Source: Armatimonadota bacterium (lineage in GTDB: Bacteria; Armatimonadota; Fimbriimonadia; Fimbriimonadales; Fimbriimonadaceae). From it: a stretch of DNA of 64,000 nt. Positions 45,138-54,687 of this stretch are shown in pieces. Numbering within the stretch: the stretch's first letter is position 1; each line of letters starts with the position of its first letter. Below the pieces are notes generated by a model, which did no database searches, was not told where the DNA came from, and worked only from the letters and a program-made list of their open reading frames with translations. The translations under genes and the position numbers were made by a program. The DNA is taken from NCBI GenBank assembly GCA_020161505.1, contig JAIUNY010000003.1, positions 124,001-188,000 of the forward strand, in the 5' to 3' direction.

Positions 45138-45629
45138 ATGAATCCCATCATCTACCGGCCCGCCGACGTCCTGCATTGGTTCGACACCGATGCCAAACGA
45201 TCTTCCGATATCGCCAAATCGAAGAGCAAGAACGTCGCCAAGAAGGCCTCGGAAGAAGGGATCATCCCGAGCCTGAAAGAAGCGGCGGGAGCCGCGCTCT
45301 CCTTCGGTCGAGGAGCCGTGGGGGGAATCATTCAACGCGCCGCCGAAGAAACTCGATACGAACTCCACGAGAACGGTTTTGAAGTCATCGACCTCACGAA
45401 AAAGCTGAAAATCGACTACTCACAAATCCGCCAGATCATCAGCAAACCCAACGACCGATTTCACCTGCTCTACAACGGCGGCAGCCTGACGATCAAGCCT
45501 GTCGCTCACCTCGTGGCTGGGCGATATCGCGCTCCGGTGGGCTGGATGCGCAACGGAATGGAAGTTCCGTATGCCATGCTCATCGAGGAGCTTGCGGCCC
45601 GTTCGAGCCGCGATATCGAAGCGGAATGA
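45138..45629 (+). CDS. hypothetical protein of the aspS-nadC operon
   Basis: 163 aa. Helical first half (KSKSKNVAKKASEEGIIPSLKEAAGAALSFGRG), then a beta part (RFHLLYNGGSLTIKPVAHL) that resembles a PH-like or DUF2096-type strand set. It overlaps nadC by four bases. No function assigned. Confidence 0.65.
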   Translation: MNPIIYRPADVLHWFDTDAKRSSDIAKSKSKNVAKKASEEGIIPSLKEAAGAALSFGRGAVGGIIQRAAEETRYELHENGFEVIDLTKKLKIDYSQIRQIISKPNDRFHLLYNGGSLTIKPVAHLVAGRYRAPVGWMRNGMEVPYAMLIEELAARSSRDIEAE

Positions 45630-46483
45630 GCTTAGGTTGGAAGAGACCAGTCCCTGAAGGCTGGATGGAAATACTCTGGGAAGCGATGGCCGAAGACCTC
45701 GGCGCGATGGATCCCAGCGCAGCAATTTTTGAACCCGATCACATGAGTGATTGGTACATCGAAGCCCAAGCCGAAGGAGTTGTCTGCGGCGCGGGCCTCG
45801 CCTTCTCCCTCCTCCAGCCCGAGGCCGATGATGCCGAAAGCGCGCGAACCGAAGTGCTGGTAACGGACGGCGATCGTGTCCAGCGAGGCACGATGATCCT
45901 TCGTGGCAAAGCCCAAACCTCCCGTTTGCTCAGCAAAGAGCGCACTGCGCTCAACTTCCTGATGATGCTGAGCGGCACCTCAACTCTCACGGCGCAGTTT
46001 GTCGAGAAGCTCCAGGGGCTCGAGACAAAGGTCGTCGACACCCGTAAAACCGCTCCCGGACTCCGCGCTCTGCAGAAGTACGCCGTGCGATGCGGAGGGG
46101 GAGTGAACCACCGAATGGGACTCTACGACGGCATCATGATCAAGGACAACCACATCCGCGCGATGGGCGGAATCAAGCCTGCAGTCGCCCGAGCCAAGGA
46201 ACTCGCTGGTCACATGACGATGATCGAAGTCGAGTGTGAGACCCCTCAGCAGGTCGAGGAAGCGATCCGCGCGGGAGCCGATATTGTGATGCTGGACAAC
46301 ATGGACCCATTCACCATGCAGGACGTCGTGAGACAGCATGGCAAAAAAGTTCGTCTAGAAGCGAGCGGCGGAATCACCCTGGAAACCGCGCGAGGCGTTG
46401 CCCAAACCGGAGTCCATGCGGTCTCGGTGGGGGCTCTTACTCACAGCGCTCCCAGTCTGCCGTTCCACCTCGAAATCGCATGA
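45626..46483 (+). CDS. nadC: nicotinate-nucleotide pyrophosphorylase
   Basis: 285 aa. RKTAPGLRALQKYAV, GGGVNHRMGLYDGIMIKDNH and VEVECETPQQVEEA are QPRTase signatures, including the substrate-binding Arg, His and Lys. Makes nicotinate mononucleotide from quinolinate. Coupled by ATGA overlap with birA. Confidence 0.95.
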   Translation: MSLGWKRPVPEGWMEILWEAMAEDLGAMDPSAAIFEPDHMSDWYIEAQAEGVVCGAGLAFSLLQPEADDAESARTEVLVTDGDRVQRGTMILRGKAQTSRLLSKERTALNFLMMLSGTSTLTAQFVEKLQGLETKVVDTRKTAPGLRALQKYAVRCGGGVNHRMGLYDGIMIKDNHIRAMGGIKPAVARAKELAGHMTMIEVECETPQQVEEAIRAGADIVMLDNMDPFTMQDVVRQHGKKVRLEASGGITLETARGVAQTGVHAVSVGALTHSAPSLPFHLEIA

Positions 46484-47187
46484 AATCACCGACCGGCCCG
46501 ATCCGAACCTACGCCCAAGTAGCCTCGACCCAAGATATCGCCAAGGAACTCCTGGATGCCGGCGAACCTGTGGGCGCGGTTTTGGCAATGGATCAAACCG
46601 AGGGTCGTGGTCGGTTTCAGCGCGAGTGGCATTCTCGGCCCGGCGAGTCTCTCACCATCTCCTGGGTGATGGATCAGCAGGCCGATCATCCCCGACCTTG
46701 GCTCGTCGGGATGGCGGTGGCCTTGGTCGCGGTCGGGGTGATCCGGTGCCAAATCCAGTGGCCCAACGACCTCACCATCGGCCCCAAGAAGGTCGGAGGG
46801 ATCCTCACCGAGATTCATGTGACCCCCGATGGACGCAAGATTCCGATCGTCGGGATGGGGATCAATCTGAATCAGTCCGCTTTCCCTGAGGAGATTGCCC
46901 ACCGCGCGATTTCGCTCAAAATGGCCCGCGGGCATGAGGTGGATGCCGAGGCCCTCGCCCGGGCTATCCTCGCGCGGATGCCGGAGTGCCCTGAACCCGA
47001 TTCGTGGGACTGCCTCGCGGACGTGTGGAATCTCTTTGACCACACGGCTGGTAAACAGTACGATTTGGGAGATGGGGAAACAGCGGTCGGCATCGGAGTC
47101 GGCCCCGACGGCCAGCTCATCTGCAGCGTCGCCGGCGAAACCCGCTCGATCCTCGCCGCCGATGCGATCTTCGGGACCCAATCGTAG
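46480..47187 (+). CDS. birA: biotin-[acetyl-CoA-carboxylase] ligase
   Basis: 235 aa. VASTQDIAKELL, QTEGRGRFQREWHS and IQWPNDLTIGPKKVGGIL form the catalytic core; no N-terminal DNA-binding domain, so it is a monofunctional class I ligase. Start overlaps nadC. Confidence 0.94.
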   Translation: MKSPTGPIRTYAQVASTQDIAKELLDAGEPVGAVLAMDQTEGRGRFQREWHSRPGESLTISWVMDQQADHPRPWLVGMAVALVAVGVIRCQIQWPNDLTIGPKKVGGILTEIHVTPDGRKIPIVGMGINLNQSAFPEEIAHRAISLKMARGHEVDAEALARAILARMPECPEPDSWDCLADVWNLFDHTAGKQYDLGDGETAVGIGVGPDGQLICSVAGETRSILAADAIFGTQS

Positions 47188-47226
47188 AGCAGGCGAGCCG
47201 AAAAATCGACCCTGACAAACAAAAAA

Positions 47227-47301
<75 letters not shown>

Positions 47302-47381
47302 TCGCGGTTCAGAAAATATACCACACCCTCGACCCAACGCGCCAAACTGGGCCGGGTGTCCTGGGACGGACAGCGAGCGGG

Positions 47382-47387
47382 CATAAT
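47382..47387 (+). promoter_or_regulatory. -10-like hexamer of the inositol phosphatase gene
   Basis: CATAAT ends 10 bp before the ATG at 47398; no Shine-Dalgarno between. Confidence 0.4.
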
Positions 47388-47397
47388 TGAACCAGTC

Positions 47398-48165
47398 ATG
47401 GATGAGGCCGCCCTGCTCAGCGAAACCGTCAGACTCCTGCGCGAGTCGGCCAAAATCGCCCAGCACGGCAGAAGCTCGTTCCAAATTGAAGTCAAGGGCG
47501 ATACATCTCTCGTCACCAACATCGACCGAGAAGTCGAAACGCTCCTGAAAGCGGAACTCCTCAAGCTCACGCCCGGAGCAGGGTTCTGGGGAGAAGAGTA
47601 CGGGCACTCTCCTGCCACGGAAGCCGGATACTGGGTTGTGGATCCCATCGATGGTACGAGCAACTTCGCCTACCATCAGCCACTTTGGGGCATCACGATT
47701 GGGTTCGTCAAAGACGGCAAGCTGCTGCTCGGCGCCTTTAACTTGCCCGACCTCAACGAGGAATACACCGCGATCTCCGGCCACGGCGCGTTCCTCAACG
47801 GAACCCCGATGCCGATGATCCCGCCCGGAATCATCGCCCCAACTCACATCGTCGGGCATGGCGATAGCGATCTCCAACTCATGGGCCGTGCCCCAGGCAA
47901 GGTTCGACACATTGGAGCATTTGTGGTGGAAGCCGCCTTCGTGGCCACTCAGCGGTACCGAGCCATGACCACCGGACGAGTCAGCCTCTACGATGCAGCC
48001 GCCGGGATTCTCGTGTGCCGCGAACTGGGAGCCGAGATTCGACACTGGGATGGACGCGCGTTCGATGAAGCCGAGAACCTCGGTCACCAGCGATGCGAGC
48101 CCATGGTGATTTGCCCCGCCGACTCCAATTTTCCCTTCGGCTCAGAGTTGGCGAGCCTCTCGTAG
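47398..48165 (+). CDS. inositol monophosphatase family phosphatase
   Basis: 255 aa. WGEEYGH and WVVDPIDGTSNFAY are the metal-binding motifs of the family, with AAGILVCRELGAE late. Could be HisN-type histidinol phosphatase, inositol phosphatase or CysQ; sequence does not decide. Ends 3 bp before the convergent peroxiredoxin-like stop. Confidence 0.9.
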   Translation: MDEAALLSETVRLLRESAKIAQHGRSSFQIEVKGDTSLVTNIDREVETLLKAELLKLTPGAGFWGEEYGHSPATEAGYWVVDPIDGTSNFAYHQPLWGITIGFVKDGKLLLGAFNLPDLNEEYTAISGHGAFLNGTPMPMIPPGIIAPTHIVGHGDSDLQLMGRAPGKVRHIGAFVVEAAFVATQRYRAMTTGRVSLYDAAAGILVCRELGAEIRHWDGRAFDEAENLGHQRCEPMVICPADSNFPFGSELASLS

Positions 48166-48168
48166 AGG

Positions 48169-48702
48169 CTACGAGCGAAAAACCGGTGCTTCGGGCATCC
48201 CATGGGTGCGGAGAATTCCTCCGACTTCCTCAGCCAGAGCAATATCCCCGGCATGCTCATCGACGTGCTCGTACACCACTTCCCCACCCGGGCGCAAGAT
48301 GAAGGTGCCCGACATCTGGAACGGATCACCAACCGGTCGCCCGACGCGATGCCCCTTCCCCCATGCCTGCGCACCTGCCTTCCACACCGCTGGGCCGAAG
48401 AGTTGTTTCGAGTTACCCCGCTTCAGGCCAAACGCGGCATAGAGTTCTGCCTGAGGATCACAGATAAATCGGTGCGGCGAGGACATGAACGCCCGGAACT
48501 CCTCCGAGGCCTCGACGCTTCCCATCGAAACAAAGACGATGTTCCACTCGGGATGCTCCCGGTACTCCGCCACGGCTTCACGACAGAAGATGCACCCAAA
48601 GTGACGCAGAAAGACAAGCGCCACCGGGCCACTTTCGCACAAAGCGTGAAGAGTTGTCTTCTCTCCCGTGCTGAGAATGAGATGCTGATCCGCCGCTTTC
48701 AT
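48169..48702 (-). CDS. peroxiredoxin-like (AhpC/TSA, PRXL2-type) protein
   Basis: 177 aa from the ATG at 48702; TAGAGT stands 5 bp before it, which fixes the start. Thioredoxin fold with VALVFLRHFGCIFCREAV carrying a CxxC, and GDPFQMSGTFILRPGGEVVYEH. The CxxC points to redox activity like Prx-like 2 proteins. Confidence 0.85.
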   Translation of the reverse strand: MKAADQHLILSTGEKTTLHALCESGPVALVFLRHFGCIFCREAVAEYREHPEWNIVFVSMGSVEASEEFRAFMSSPHRFICDPQAELYAAFGLKRGNSKQLFGPAVWKAGAQAWGKGHRVGRPVGDPFQMSGTFILRPGGEVVYEHVDEHAGDIALAEEVGGILRTHGMPEAPVFRS

Positions 48703-48707
48703 GCTGG

Positions 48708-48713
48708 ACTCTA
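48708..48713 (-). promoter_or_regulatory. -10-like hexamer of the peroxiredoxin-like gene
   Basis: Minus-strand TAGAGT ends 5 bp before the ATG at 48702. Confidence 0.45.
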
Positions 48714-48753
48714 CGAGACCATGAGACAAAGATGCGCAGAGTCCTTGCGGGAT

Positions 48754-49647
48754 TTACGACAGAAACGCGAGGTCAAGAGTCTTCAATTTTTTGAGCCCCT
48801 TCTGCTCAATTTGCCTCACCCGTTCGCGGGTGATCTGGAGGGCATGAGCAACTTCTTCCAGCGTATGAGGGTTGCCATCCCGGAACCCAAAGCGCAGGAT
48901 CAGCACCTCTCGCTCTCGGTCTTCCAGAGTTTCGAGGGCGTGCATCACGGTCTGGCGCACGTTGTTGCGCTCGATATCGACTTCCGTACAGTGGACATCG
49001 CCGACCACGTCCTGCAGCGTGGACTCGTCGCTTTCGCCAAACGGGGTCTCCAGAGAAACAGCGTCGGGGACGGTTTGGAGGCATTGCCGCACTTTGACCA
49101 GATCAATACCGGTTCGTTCCGCAATCTCTTCGTCCGATGGCTCGCGACCGAGCTCCTGCTGCATCGCCGCCGAAATCCGATTGATCCGAGCCGCCATCTC
49201 CGCAACATGAACCGGGACGCGGATCGTTCGGCCTTGGTCGGAGATTGCCCGCGTGATCGCTTGGCGAATCCACCAGGTGGCATAGGTGGAGAATCTGAAT
49301 CCTTTGCGGTAGTCAAACTTCTTCGCCGCGCGCATCAGGCCAATGTTGCCTTCTTGAATCAAGTCCGGGAGGGAGAGGCCGCGTCCCGAGTATTTTTTTG
49401 CGATGCTCACGACCAATCGGAGGTTTGCGGTCACAAGCCTTCGCCGCGAATCTTCGCAGCCTTCCGCCGATTCTCGAGCGACTTCGGCTTCCTGTTCGGA
49501 AGTCAGGAGGGCGGTGCGACCGATTTGATGGAGCCACAGGCGCAGTGAATCATCGACGCCCAAACGCGCCGAATCCCATTCCACAACCTCTCCATGGTCA
49601 ACTCGGACATCCTTGGCAAGCGGAGCTTGAATGCTCTCCTGAATCAC
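48754..49647 (-). CDS. sigma-70 family RNA polymerase sigma factor
   Basis: 297 aa. Region 1.2 from [11 protein letters not shown], 2.1-2.4 with [21 protein letters not shown] and [13 protein letters not shown], region 3, and 4.2 with [23 protein letters not shown]. No region 1.1. It lies just downstream of dnaG, the classical place of rpoD, so it may be the housekeeping factor or a close group 2 copy. A GTG start with GGAAGG upstream. Confidence 0.93.
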   Translation of the reverse strand: MIQESIQAPLAKDVRVDHGEVVEWDSARLGVDDSLRLWLHQIGRTALLTSEQEAEVARESAEGCEDSRRRLVTANLRLVVSIAKKYSGRGLSLPDLIQEGNIGLMRAAKKFDYRKGFRFSTYATWWIRQAITRAISDQGRTIRVPVHVAEMAARINRISAAMQQELGREPSDEEIAERTGIDLVKVRQCLQTVPDAVSLETPFGESDESTLQDVVGDVHCTEVDIERNNVRQTVMHALETLEDREREVLILRFGFRDGNPHTLEEVAHALQITRERVRQIEQKGLKKLKTLDLAFLS

Positions 49648-49767
49648 GCCAACAACCTTCCGGAATCTCTGTATATTGTGCTCTAGAGGCTTGCATTTTC
49701 AAAGAGTTCAGTGGTGAATTTATTCACACCTTGATCTTTTCGTGCAGTTTTACGGGCTGAATCTTGG

Positions 49768-51537
49768 TCATTGGTCCCCTTTCAACTTCCGCAAACGATC
49801 GTTCAGTTCGCGCAACGCATCGTCGCTGGAAGAATCGGCAGAAGCCGCGAGCTCGCGAGCTTCGCGGTGCTCTGCCGCGCGGAGGAGTCTCTCCTGGGCC
49901 TCGGCGAGCGCTTCTTCCGTAACCGGCTCGTTGTCTTCTCCCATCCCCAGATCGGTGAAGGCCATGGCCGCGTCCTCATCTTTGATCTCAAAAATCCATG
50001 CGCTCGGATTCCCGCTCGGAGGCTTTTCGAGCACGAGCAAAGCCGCGGCGGCCATTCTCGCCCCAGCATCCGTGGCAAAGAGATGGGGTAGACCGCACGC
50101 CTTCCATGCCGCTGCCGAGAGCATCGGCTCGAAAAGCGCTCTCAAGATGACCCGCTCCGGCCCAATGAGCTGCTTCAACAGTTCCTCGTTCGCTTGAATC
50201 GTGTGAGCGACCGGAACGTCCTCATGCCACGTACGACCAGACTTTTCCGCCGCAGCGCGCTTTCTCTCGGCCTGAACCATGCGCTCGAGGGCCTTCGTGG
50301 CCGCGTTCCGATCCCGAATCCCCGGATATTCCGACGCAATAGGGAGCAGGTACTTCTGAAGCTCCAGCGGGCTCTCCGCCGTGGCCAACACCCTCGGAAC
50401 TTCTCGCCAATACTCCTCGCTGGCCGGATCAAACTTTGCCTTCAGTTGCCCGATCCGAAACTCCATCGGACTGATTCCGCGCTCGGTGGCCTTTTGCACC
50501 GCACCGGGGCCTTGGGTACGCAGAAGGGTGTCCGGATCCTCGCCATCCGGCATCAAGGCGATCTTCACTTGGATCCCTTGAGCCGTCAAGAGTTCCGCCG
50601 CGCGATCAGCGGCTTTCTGACCAGCCGCATCGCTGTCGTAGAGAACCACCACTTTTTCGCACCAGCGCTTCAGGAGCCGAACTTGCTCGTCGGCGAGCGC
50701 CGTGCCGAGGCTCGCGACCGCGTCGGTCACCCCCGCGCGATGGCAAGCAATGACATCCAAGTAGCCTTCCACCAGCACCGCGCGCTTGCCCTTGGCCATG
50801 GCTTCCTTCGCCTTGTGCATGCCGTACAGCACCCGGCTCTTGCTGTAGAGCGGCGTATCACTGCTATTGATGTACTTAGGGATTCCCGTGCCAATGATTC
50901 GGCCGCCAAACGCGACGAGCTTTCCGCGCTCATCACGAATGGGGAACATCAGTCGAGACCGGAAGCGGTCGTAATAGCCTCCACTCGGATCCTGATCCAC
51001 CAGAAAAAGCGACTTGCATTCGGGAAGAGCGAAGCCCTTTTTCTTGAGCCGCATCGCCAGTGCCTCTCCGATATCCGGGCCGTATCCGAGCTCCCAATTG
51101 AGCACAGTCTCTTCATCCAAGTCCCGCTCCTTCAGATAATCTCGGGCAAGGGGAGACTTGCCAAGTTCCTCCTTAAAGAAGGCGAGGGCTTCGATCATCG
51201 CGGCCTCGTAGTCGAGCGATTCTTCGCCGCGCTTTTCACCAAACTTGGGGAGGTCGATCCCTGCTTCCTTGGCAAGAATCTTGAGGGCCTCGAAGAAATC
51301 GACCCGCTGGGTTTCCATCACCCAAGTGAAGACATCTCCCTTCGCCCCGCACGACCAACAGCGATAGCTCCCAAACTCTGGATTGACGGTGAAAGAAGGG
51401 GTCTTATCATCATGAAACGGGCAGAGGCCCTTGAAAGAGCGCCCTGCCCGCTTCAGAGAAACACGTTGGCCGACGAGTTCGACGATGTCGGAGCGACGAC
51501 GGATGTCGTCTTTGACACGATCAAGCTCGCCGGCCAC
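49768..51537 (-). CDS. dnaG: DNA primase
   Basis: 589 aa. Zinc-binding CPFHDDKTPSF ... CWSCGAKGD, catalytic core, Toprim with VEGYLDVIA and YDSDAAGQKAA, then a helicase-binding C-terminal part. Start is GTG. Makes RNA primers at the replication fork. Precedes the sigma gene. Confidence 0.96.
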   Translation of the reverse strand: MAGELDRVKDDIRRRSDIVELVGQRVSLKRAGRSFKGLCPFHDDKTPSFTVNPEFGSYRCWSCGAKGDVFTWVMETQRVDFFEALKILAKEAGIDLPKFGEKRGEESLDYEAAMIEALAFFKEELGKSPLARDYLKERDLDEETVLNWELGYGPDIGEALAMRLKKKGFALPECKSLFLVDQDPSGGYYDRFRSRLMFPIRDERGKLVAFGGRIIGTGIPKYINSSDTPLYSKSRVLYGMHKAKEAMAKGKRAVLVEGYLDVIACHRAGVTDAVASLGTALADEQVRLLKRWCEKVVVLYDSDAAGQKAADRAAELLTAQGIQVKIALMPDGEDPDTLLRTQGPGAVQKATERGISPMEFRIGQLKAKFDPASEEYWREVPRVLATAESPLELQKYLLPIASEYPGIRDRNAATKALERMVQAERKRAAAEKSGRTWHEDVPVAHTIQANEELLKQLIGPERVILRALFEPMLSAAAWKACGLPHLFATDAGARMAAAALLVLEKPPSGNPSAWIFEIKDEDAAMAFTDLGMGEDNEPVTEEALAEAQERLLRAAEHREARELAASADSSSDDALRELNDRLRKLKGDQ

Positions 51538-51561
51538 GGGTTCCGGTTGAGTTTCCTATGC

Positions 51562-52434
51562 TTAGGTCTTGCCGGCAGCCACGACAACACCCGTCACTTG
51601 GTGGGGCTTGTCGGCTTTCAGCTTAGAGAGTCGGAACGCCACTCGGTCGCGAACGAGGAAGCGAACAACCAGGTTGTCGCCGTTGATCTCGTATCCGTCC
51701 GGAGCGTTGTACGCTTTGATGACGCTTCCGAAAGAGCTACCAAAGGTGATGCCTCGGCGCGTCTTCACGCTGCGGTTCTCAAGACCGACCGCTTCGATTT
51801 GGATGACGCGGTTGAACTTGTCGAGAACGAATGCATAGCGAGCCTTCTTCGTGTTGTAGATCCAACGGGTGAAGGTGACGCGGGTCGATTGACCGCCACC
51901 AGCTGCACCGTCGTTTCCGCCCCGTCCAGGAGCACCGCCACCAGGGCCGCCCTGACCAGCTGGTGGTCCGAACGAGGAAGGTCGAGGAGCATCCGGCGAA
52001 CCAGGAGCAGCTTGGTTCAGATCGCGCCACTCGCCGCCGGGGCCGAACGGATCGCCGACCATCAGCTCTTGCGGGAGGGTATCACGGTTTTGATCCGTGG
52101 CCGCGCCTTGAGGGCCGCCGCCACCGCCACCACGACCGCCGCCTCCGGGGCCAGTCGCGGGAGCACCAGCTCCGCCGCCACCGCCACCACCGCCGCCGCC
52201 AGCAGCGGCACCGCCGCCTACCGTCAGAGCTTGGATTTGGTCAGGCGAGCCATAGCTCGAAATCACTTTGGTGCCCGGATCGTAAAGGGCGATCCCGATC
52301 AGGCCCCGCTCAGCGGTGCCACGACGGGCCTGCGGCGCAGTGCTTTGACTGTGTACCAAAAGCACACTGCCCAGCGTCATCGCCGCCACGGTCGTCAGCA
52401 GAATGGTCTTCTTCACTTGACTTGAGTTCCTCAA
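51562..52434 (-). CDS. secreted Gly-rich hypothetical protein
   Basis: 290 aa. Signal peptide, then a short conserved stretch (LIGIALYDPGTKVISSYGSPDQIQAL), a ~45-residue Gly-rich linker (runs of up to ten Gly), a Gly/Pro region, and a beta domain (VTFTRWIYNTKKARYAFVLDKFNRVIQIEAVGL). Similar outer segments around a Gly linker suggest two halves of one beta-domain type. The function is unknown. Confidence 0.7.
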   Translation of the reverse strand: MRNSSQVKKTILLTTVAAMTLGSVLLVHSQSTAPQARRGTAERGLIGIALYDPGTKVISSYGSPDQIQALTVGGGAAAGGGGGGGGGGAGAPATGPGGGGRGGGGGGPQGAATDQNRDTLPQELMVGDPFGPGGEWRDLNQAAPGSPDAPRPSSFGPPAGQGGPGGGAPGRGGNDGAAGGGQSTRVTFTRWIYNTKKARYAFVLDKFNRVIQIEAVGLENRSVKTRRGITFGSSFGSVIKAYNAPDGYEINGDNLVVRFLVRDRVAFRLSKLKADKPHQVTGVVVAAGKT

Positions 52435-52638
52435 CCAGAATTGGTGTCGCTATTATGACGTACCCGCGACGCAAGATGGTTACAAGAAGGTTCGGAACTT
52501 ATCCCTCTCCGGAAACGGCGCGCAATCTCACTCCCGAAACGGTGATCGAAAATGTTCATGACCGACACCGGGCATTCCTTCTCATTCCTGGTATACCCAA
52601 ACCACAACCCGCCGACCCTCGGCGTAAAGGAAAATATC

Positions 52639-52962
52639 ATGGGAGCCGATCTCGCACTCGCCGCAACAGATTTTGAAGCCAACGTTCTGAAATCAGACGT
52701 TCCCGTCCTCGTGGACTTCTGGGCCACTTGGTGCCCTCCGTGCGTGGCCATCTCCCCACACATCGAAGCCATCGCGGGAGAAGTGGATGGTCAGGCTAAG
52801 GTCTACAAAGTCGACGTCGATGCCAACGGAGATCTCGCTTCGGACTACGGCATCATGAGCATCCCCGCTCTGCTCGTCTTCAAGGATGGCAAAGTGGTTG
52901 ATCGCATGGGCTTTGGCTCCAAGGATCAAATCAAGAACTTCCTGATGCAGCACGCGAAGTAA
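52639..52962 (+). CDS. trxA: thioredoxin
   Basis: 107 aa from the ATG at 52639 with AAAGGA before it. VLVDFWATWCPPCVAISPH is the active site: WCPPC in place of the usual WCGPC, which tends to shift redox behaviour. IMSIPALLVFKDGKVV carries the cis-Pro. Confidence 0.93.
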   Translation: MGADLALAATDFEANVLKSDVPVLVDFWATWCPPCVAISPHIEAIAGEVDGQAKVYKVDVDANGDLASDYGIMSIPALLVFKDGKVVDRMGFGSKDQIKNFLMQHAK

Positions 52963-52982
52963 GCGCGAATCCAACAGACAGC

Positions 52983-53024
52983 AAGCGGGCGAACCTCACC
53001 AGGCCTCGCCCGCTTTCCTTTTGA
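52983..53024 (+). terminator. terminator after trxA
   Basis: AAGCGGGCGA pairs with TCGCCCGCTT across a 13-nt loop and runs into TTCCTTTT. Confidence 0.8.
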
Positions 53025-53062
53025 GACGATCCGTTTTCCGGATCGACCCCGAAGCGACCAGC

Positions 53063-53068
53063 TATACT
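53063..53068 (+). promoter_or_regulatory. -10-like hexamer of murJ
   Basis: TATACT ends 11 bp before the GTG start; no Shine-Dalgarno. Confidence 0.45.
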
Positions 53069-53079
53069 CCCTTTGCTTC

Positions 53080-54687
53080 GTGAGCAATTCTCTGACCCCC
53101 AACATCGCCAAAGCTGGGCTCATCATGACGGCGAGCCTCCTGCTCAGCCGAGTGCTCGGAATCATCCGAGAAATGATCATCGGCGCGATGTTTGGGCAGA
53201 GCACGATGACGGATGCGTACAACTACGCCTTCAGCATCCCCGACATCCTTTTCTATCTCGTCGCCGGAGGAGCGTTGAGCTCGGCGTTTATTCCCGTCTT
53301 CTCGGAATATCTCCACACCGGTAAAGAGGAGGATGCGTGGCACGTTTTCAGCAGTGTCGCCACCATCATGGCGATCTTCGTGACCGCCTTCATCGCCCTG
53401 GCGATGGTGTTCACGCCGCAACTGGCTCGAATCGTCGCCCCGGGCCTCAGCGGGCCAGATGCCACCCAAACTTACGAGCTCATTACCTACATGAGCCGGA
53501 TTGTGCTGCCCGCCCAGTTCGCCTTCTTCATGGGAGGATTGCTCTTCGGAACGCTGTACGCACGCCAGGTTTTCTCGGTTCCTGGCCTCGGGCCGAACAT
53601 CTATAACCTGGGGATCATCTTCGGTGCCGTGGTGGTTTCACACTCCCTGACCATCCCGGTCGCCGGAATGAGCTGGGGCGCGACGGTCGGAGCTTTCCTC
53701 GGGAACATCATTGTTCCGATCTGGGCGATGCGCAAAATCGGAGCCCGGTACCGCTTTGTTATCGACTTCAAGCATCCTGGCGTGCGCAAGGTCTTCCGAT
53801 TGATGGGGCCAGTCGTCTTTGGGCTCTCCCTGCCCGGGGTGTTTGCCCTCTTCCTGATGACCTTCAGCTCCTACTTCGGAGGCAATGGCATCGCGACCGC
53901 TTTTCGGAACGCCAACCAGCTGATGCAGGCTCCCCTCGGCGTCTTCGGCCAATCGATGGCCCTCGCGATCTTCCCCGCTCTGAGTCAGTTCGTGGCCCAG
54001 CAGCGGATGGACATGTTCCGAGATCAGCTGGTGAAGACTCTCCGAACGGTGGTGTATCTCACCGTCCCGATTGCGTTGCTGCTCCTGGTGGCTCCCGCTC
54101 CGATTATCTCCGCGATTTTCGAGCGGAGGCAATTCTCTGCCGAGGACACGATGCGCACCGCTCCATTGCTCGCTGGGTTTGCCGTGGGAGTTCCGTTCTG
54201 GTGCCTGCAGCCGATCCTGATGCGGGCATTCTTCTCGTTGCAGAACACAAAGCGTCCCATCCTTCTCGGCACCCTCACGACCTTCATCTTCTTGGGAATG
54301 GTGGCGGGCGTGCTCGTGCTGAAGCTACCCGCGTGGACTCTGGCGGCGGCTGGCTCGGTAGCCTCGATTATCCTCGTTGCGATGCTGACTCGGGCGATCG
54401 GCAAGGATGTAGAAGGGCTGAAGTTCGGATCAGTTGGTCGAACCGCCGCACGCGCGACCGTCGCGGCCTTGCCTGGCACCGCTCTGTTCTTCGGTGCCTT
54501 CTGGGTTCTCGATCAAACCACCGCTGCCCATGCCAACCTCGCCAAGGTCGCAGTTCTCTTTGTCGCCGGATGCTCATCAGCATGGCTTTACTACTTCATC
54601 AGCAAGGCCATGAATATGAGCGAGGCCGCCTACTTTGAGCGCGCGTTGAAACGACGCCGTGGCGGCAAATCCGACGAAACGACTTAA
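53080..54687 (+). CDS. murJ: lipid II flippase MurJ
   Basis: 535 aa from a GTG. Fourteen-helix MOP-family membrane protein: GLIMTASLLLSRVLGIIREMIIGAMFG at the start, RNANQLMQAPLGVFGQSMALAIFPALSQ in the middle. Moves lipid II across the membrane for peptidoglycan synthesis. Ends overlapping the convergent trypsin-like gene by 4 bp. Confidence 0.93.
   Translation: MSNSLTPNIAKAGLIMTASLLLSRVLGIIREMIIGAMFGQSTMTDAYNYAFSIPDILFYLVAGGALSSAFIPVFSEYLHTGKEEDAWHVFSSVATIMAIFVTAFIALAMVFTPQLARIVAPGLSGPDATQTYELITYMSRIVLPAQFAFFMGGLLFGTLYARQVFSVPGLGPNIYNLGIIFGAVVVSHSLTIPVAGMSWGATVGAFLGNIIVPIWAMRKIGARYRFVIDFKHPGVRKVFRLMGPVVFGLSLPGVFALFLMTFSSYFGGNGIATAFRNANQLMQAPLGVFGQSMALAIFPALSQFVAQQRMDMFRDQLVKTLRTVVYLTVPIALLLLVAPAPIISAIFERRQFSAEDTMRTAPLLAGFAVGVPFWCLQPILMRAFFSLQNTKRPILLGTLTTFIFLGMVAGVLVLKLPAWTLAAAGSVASIILVAMLTRAIGKDVEGLKFGSVGRTAARATVAALPGTALFFGAFWVLDQTTAAHANLAKVAVLFVAGCSSAWLYYFISKAMNMSEAAYFERALKRRRGGKSDETT

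Noticed and set aside
50194-52425. 743-codon open frame across dnaG and the Gly-rich gene on the plus strand
   Set aside because: It spans two real minus-strand genes and translates into repetitive Arg/Ala-rich sequence without domains.
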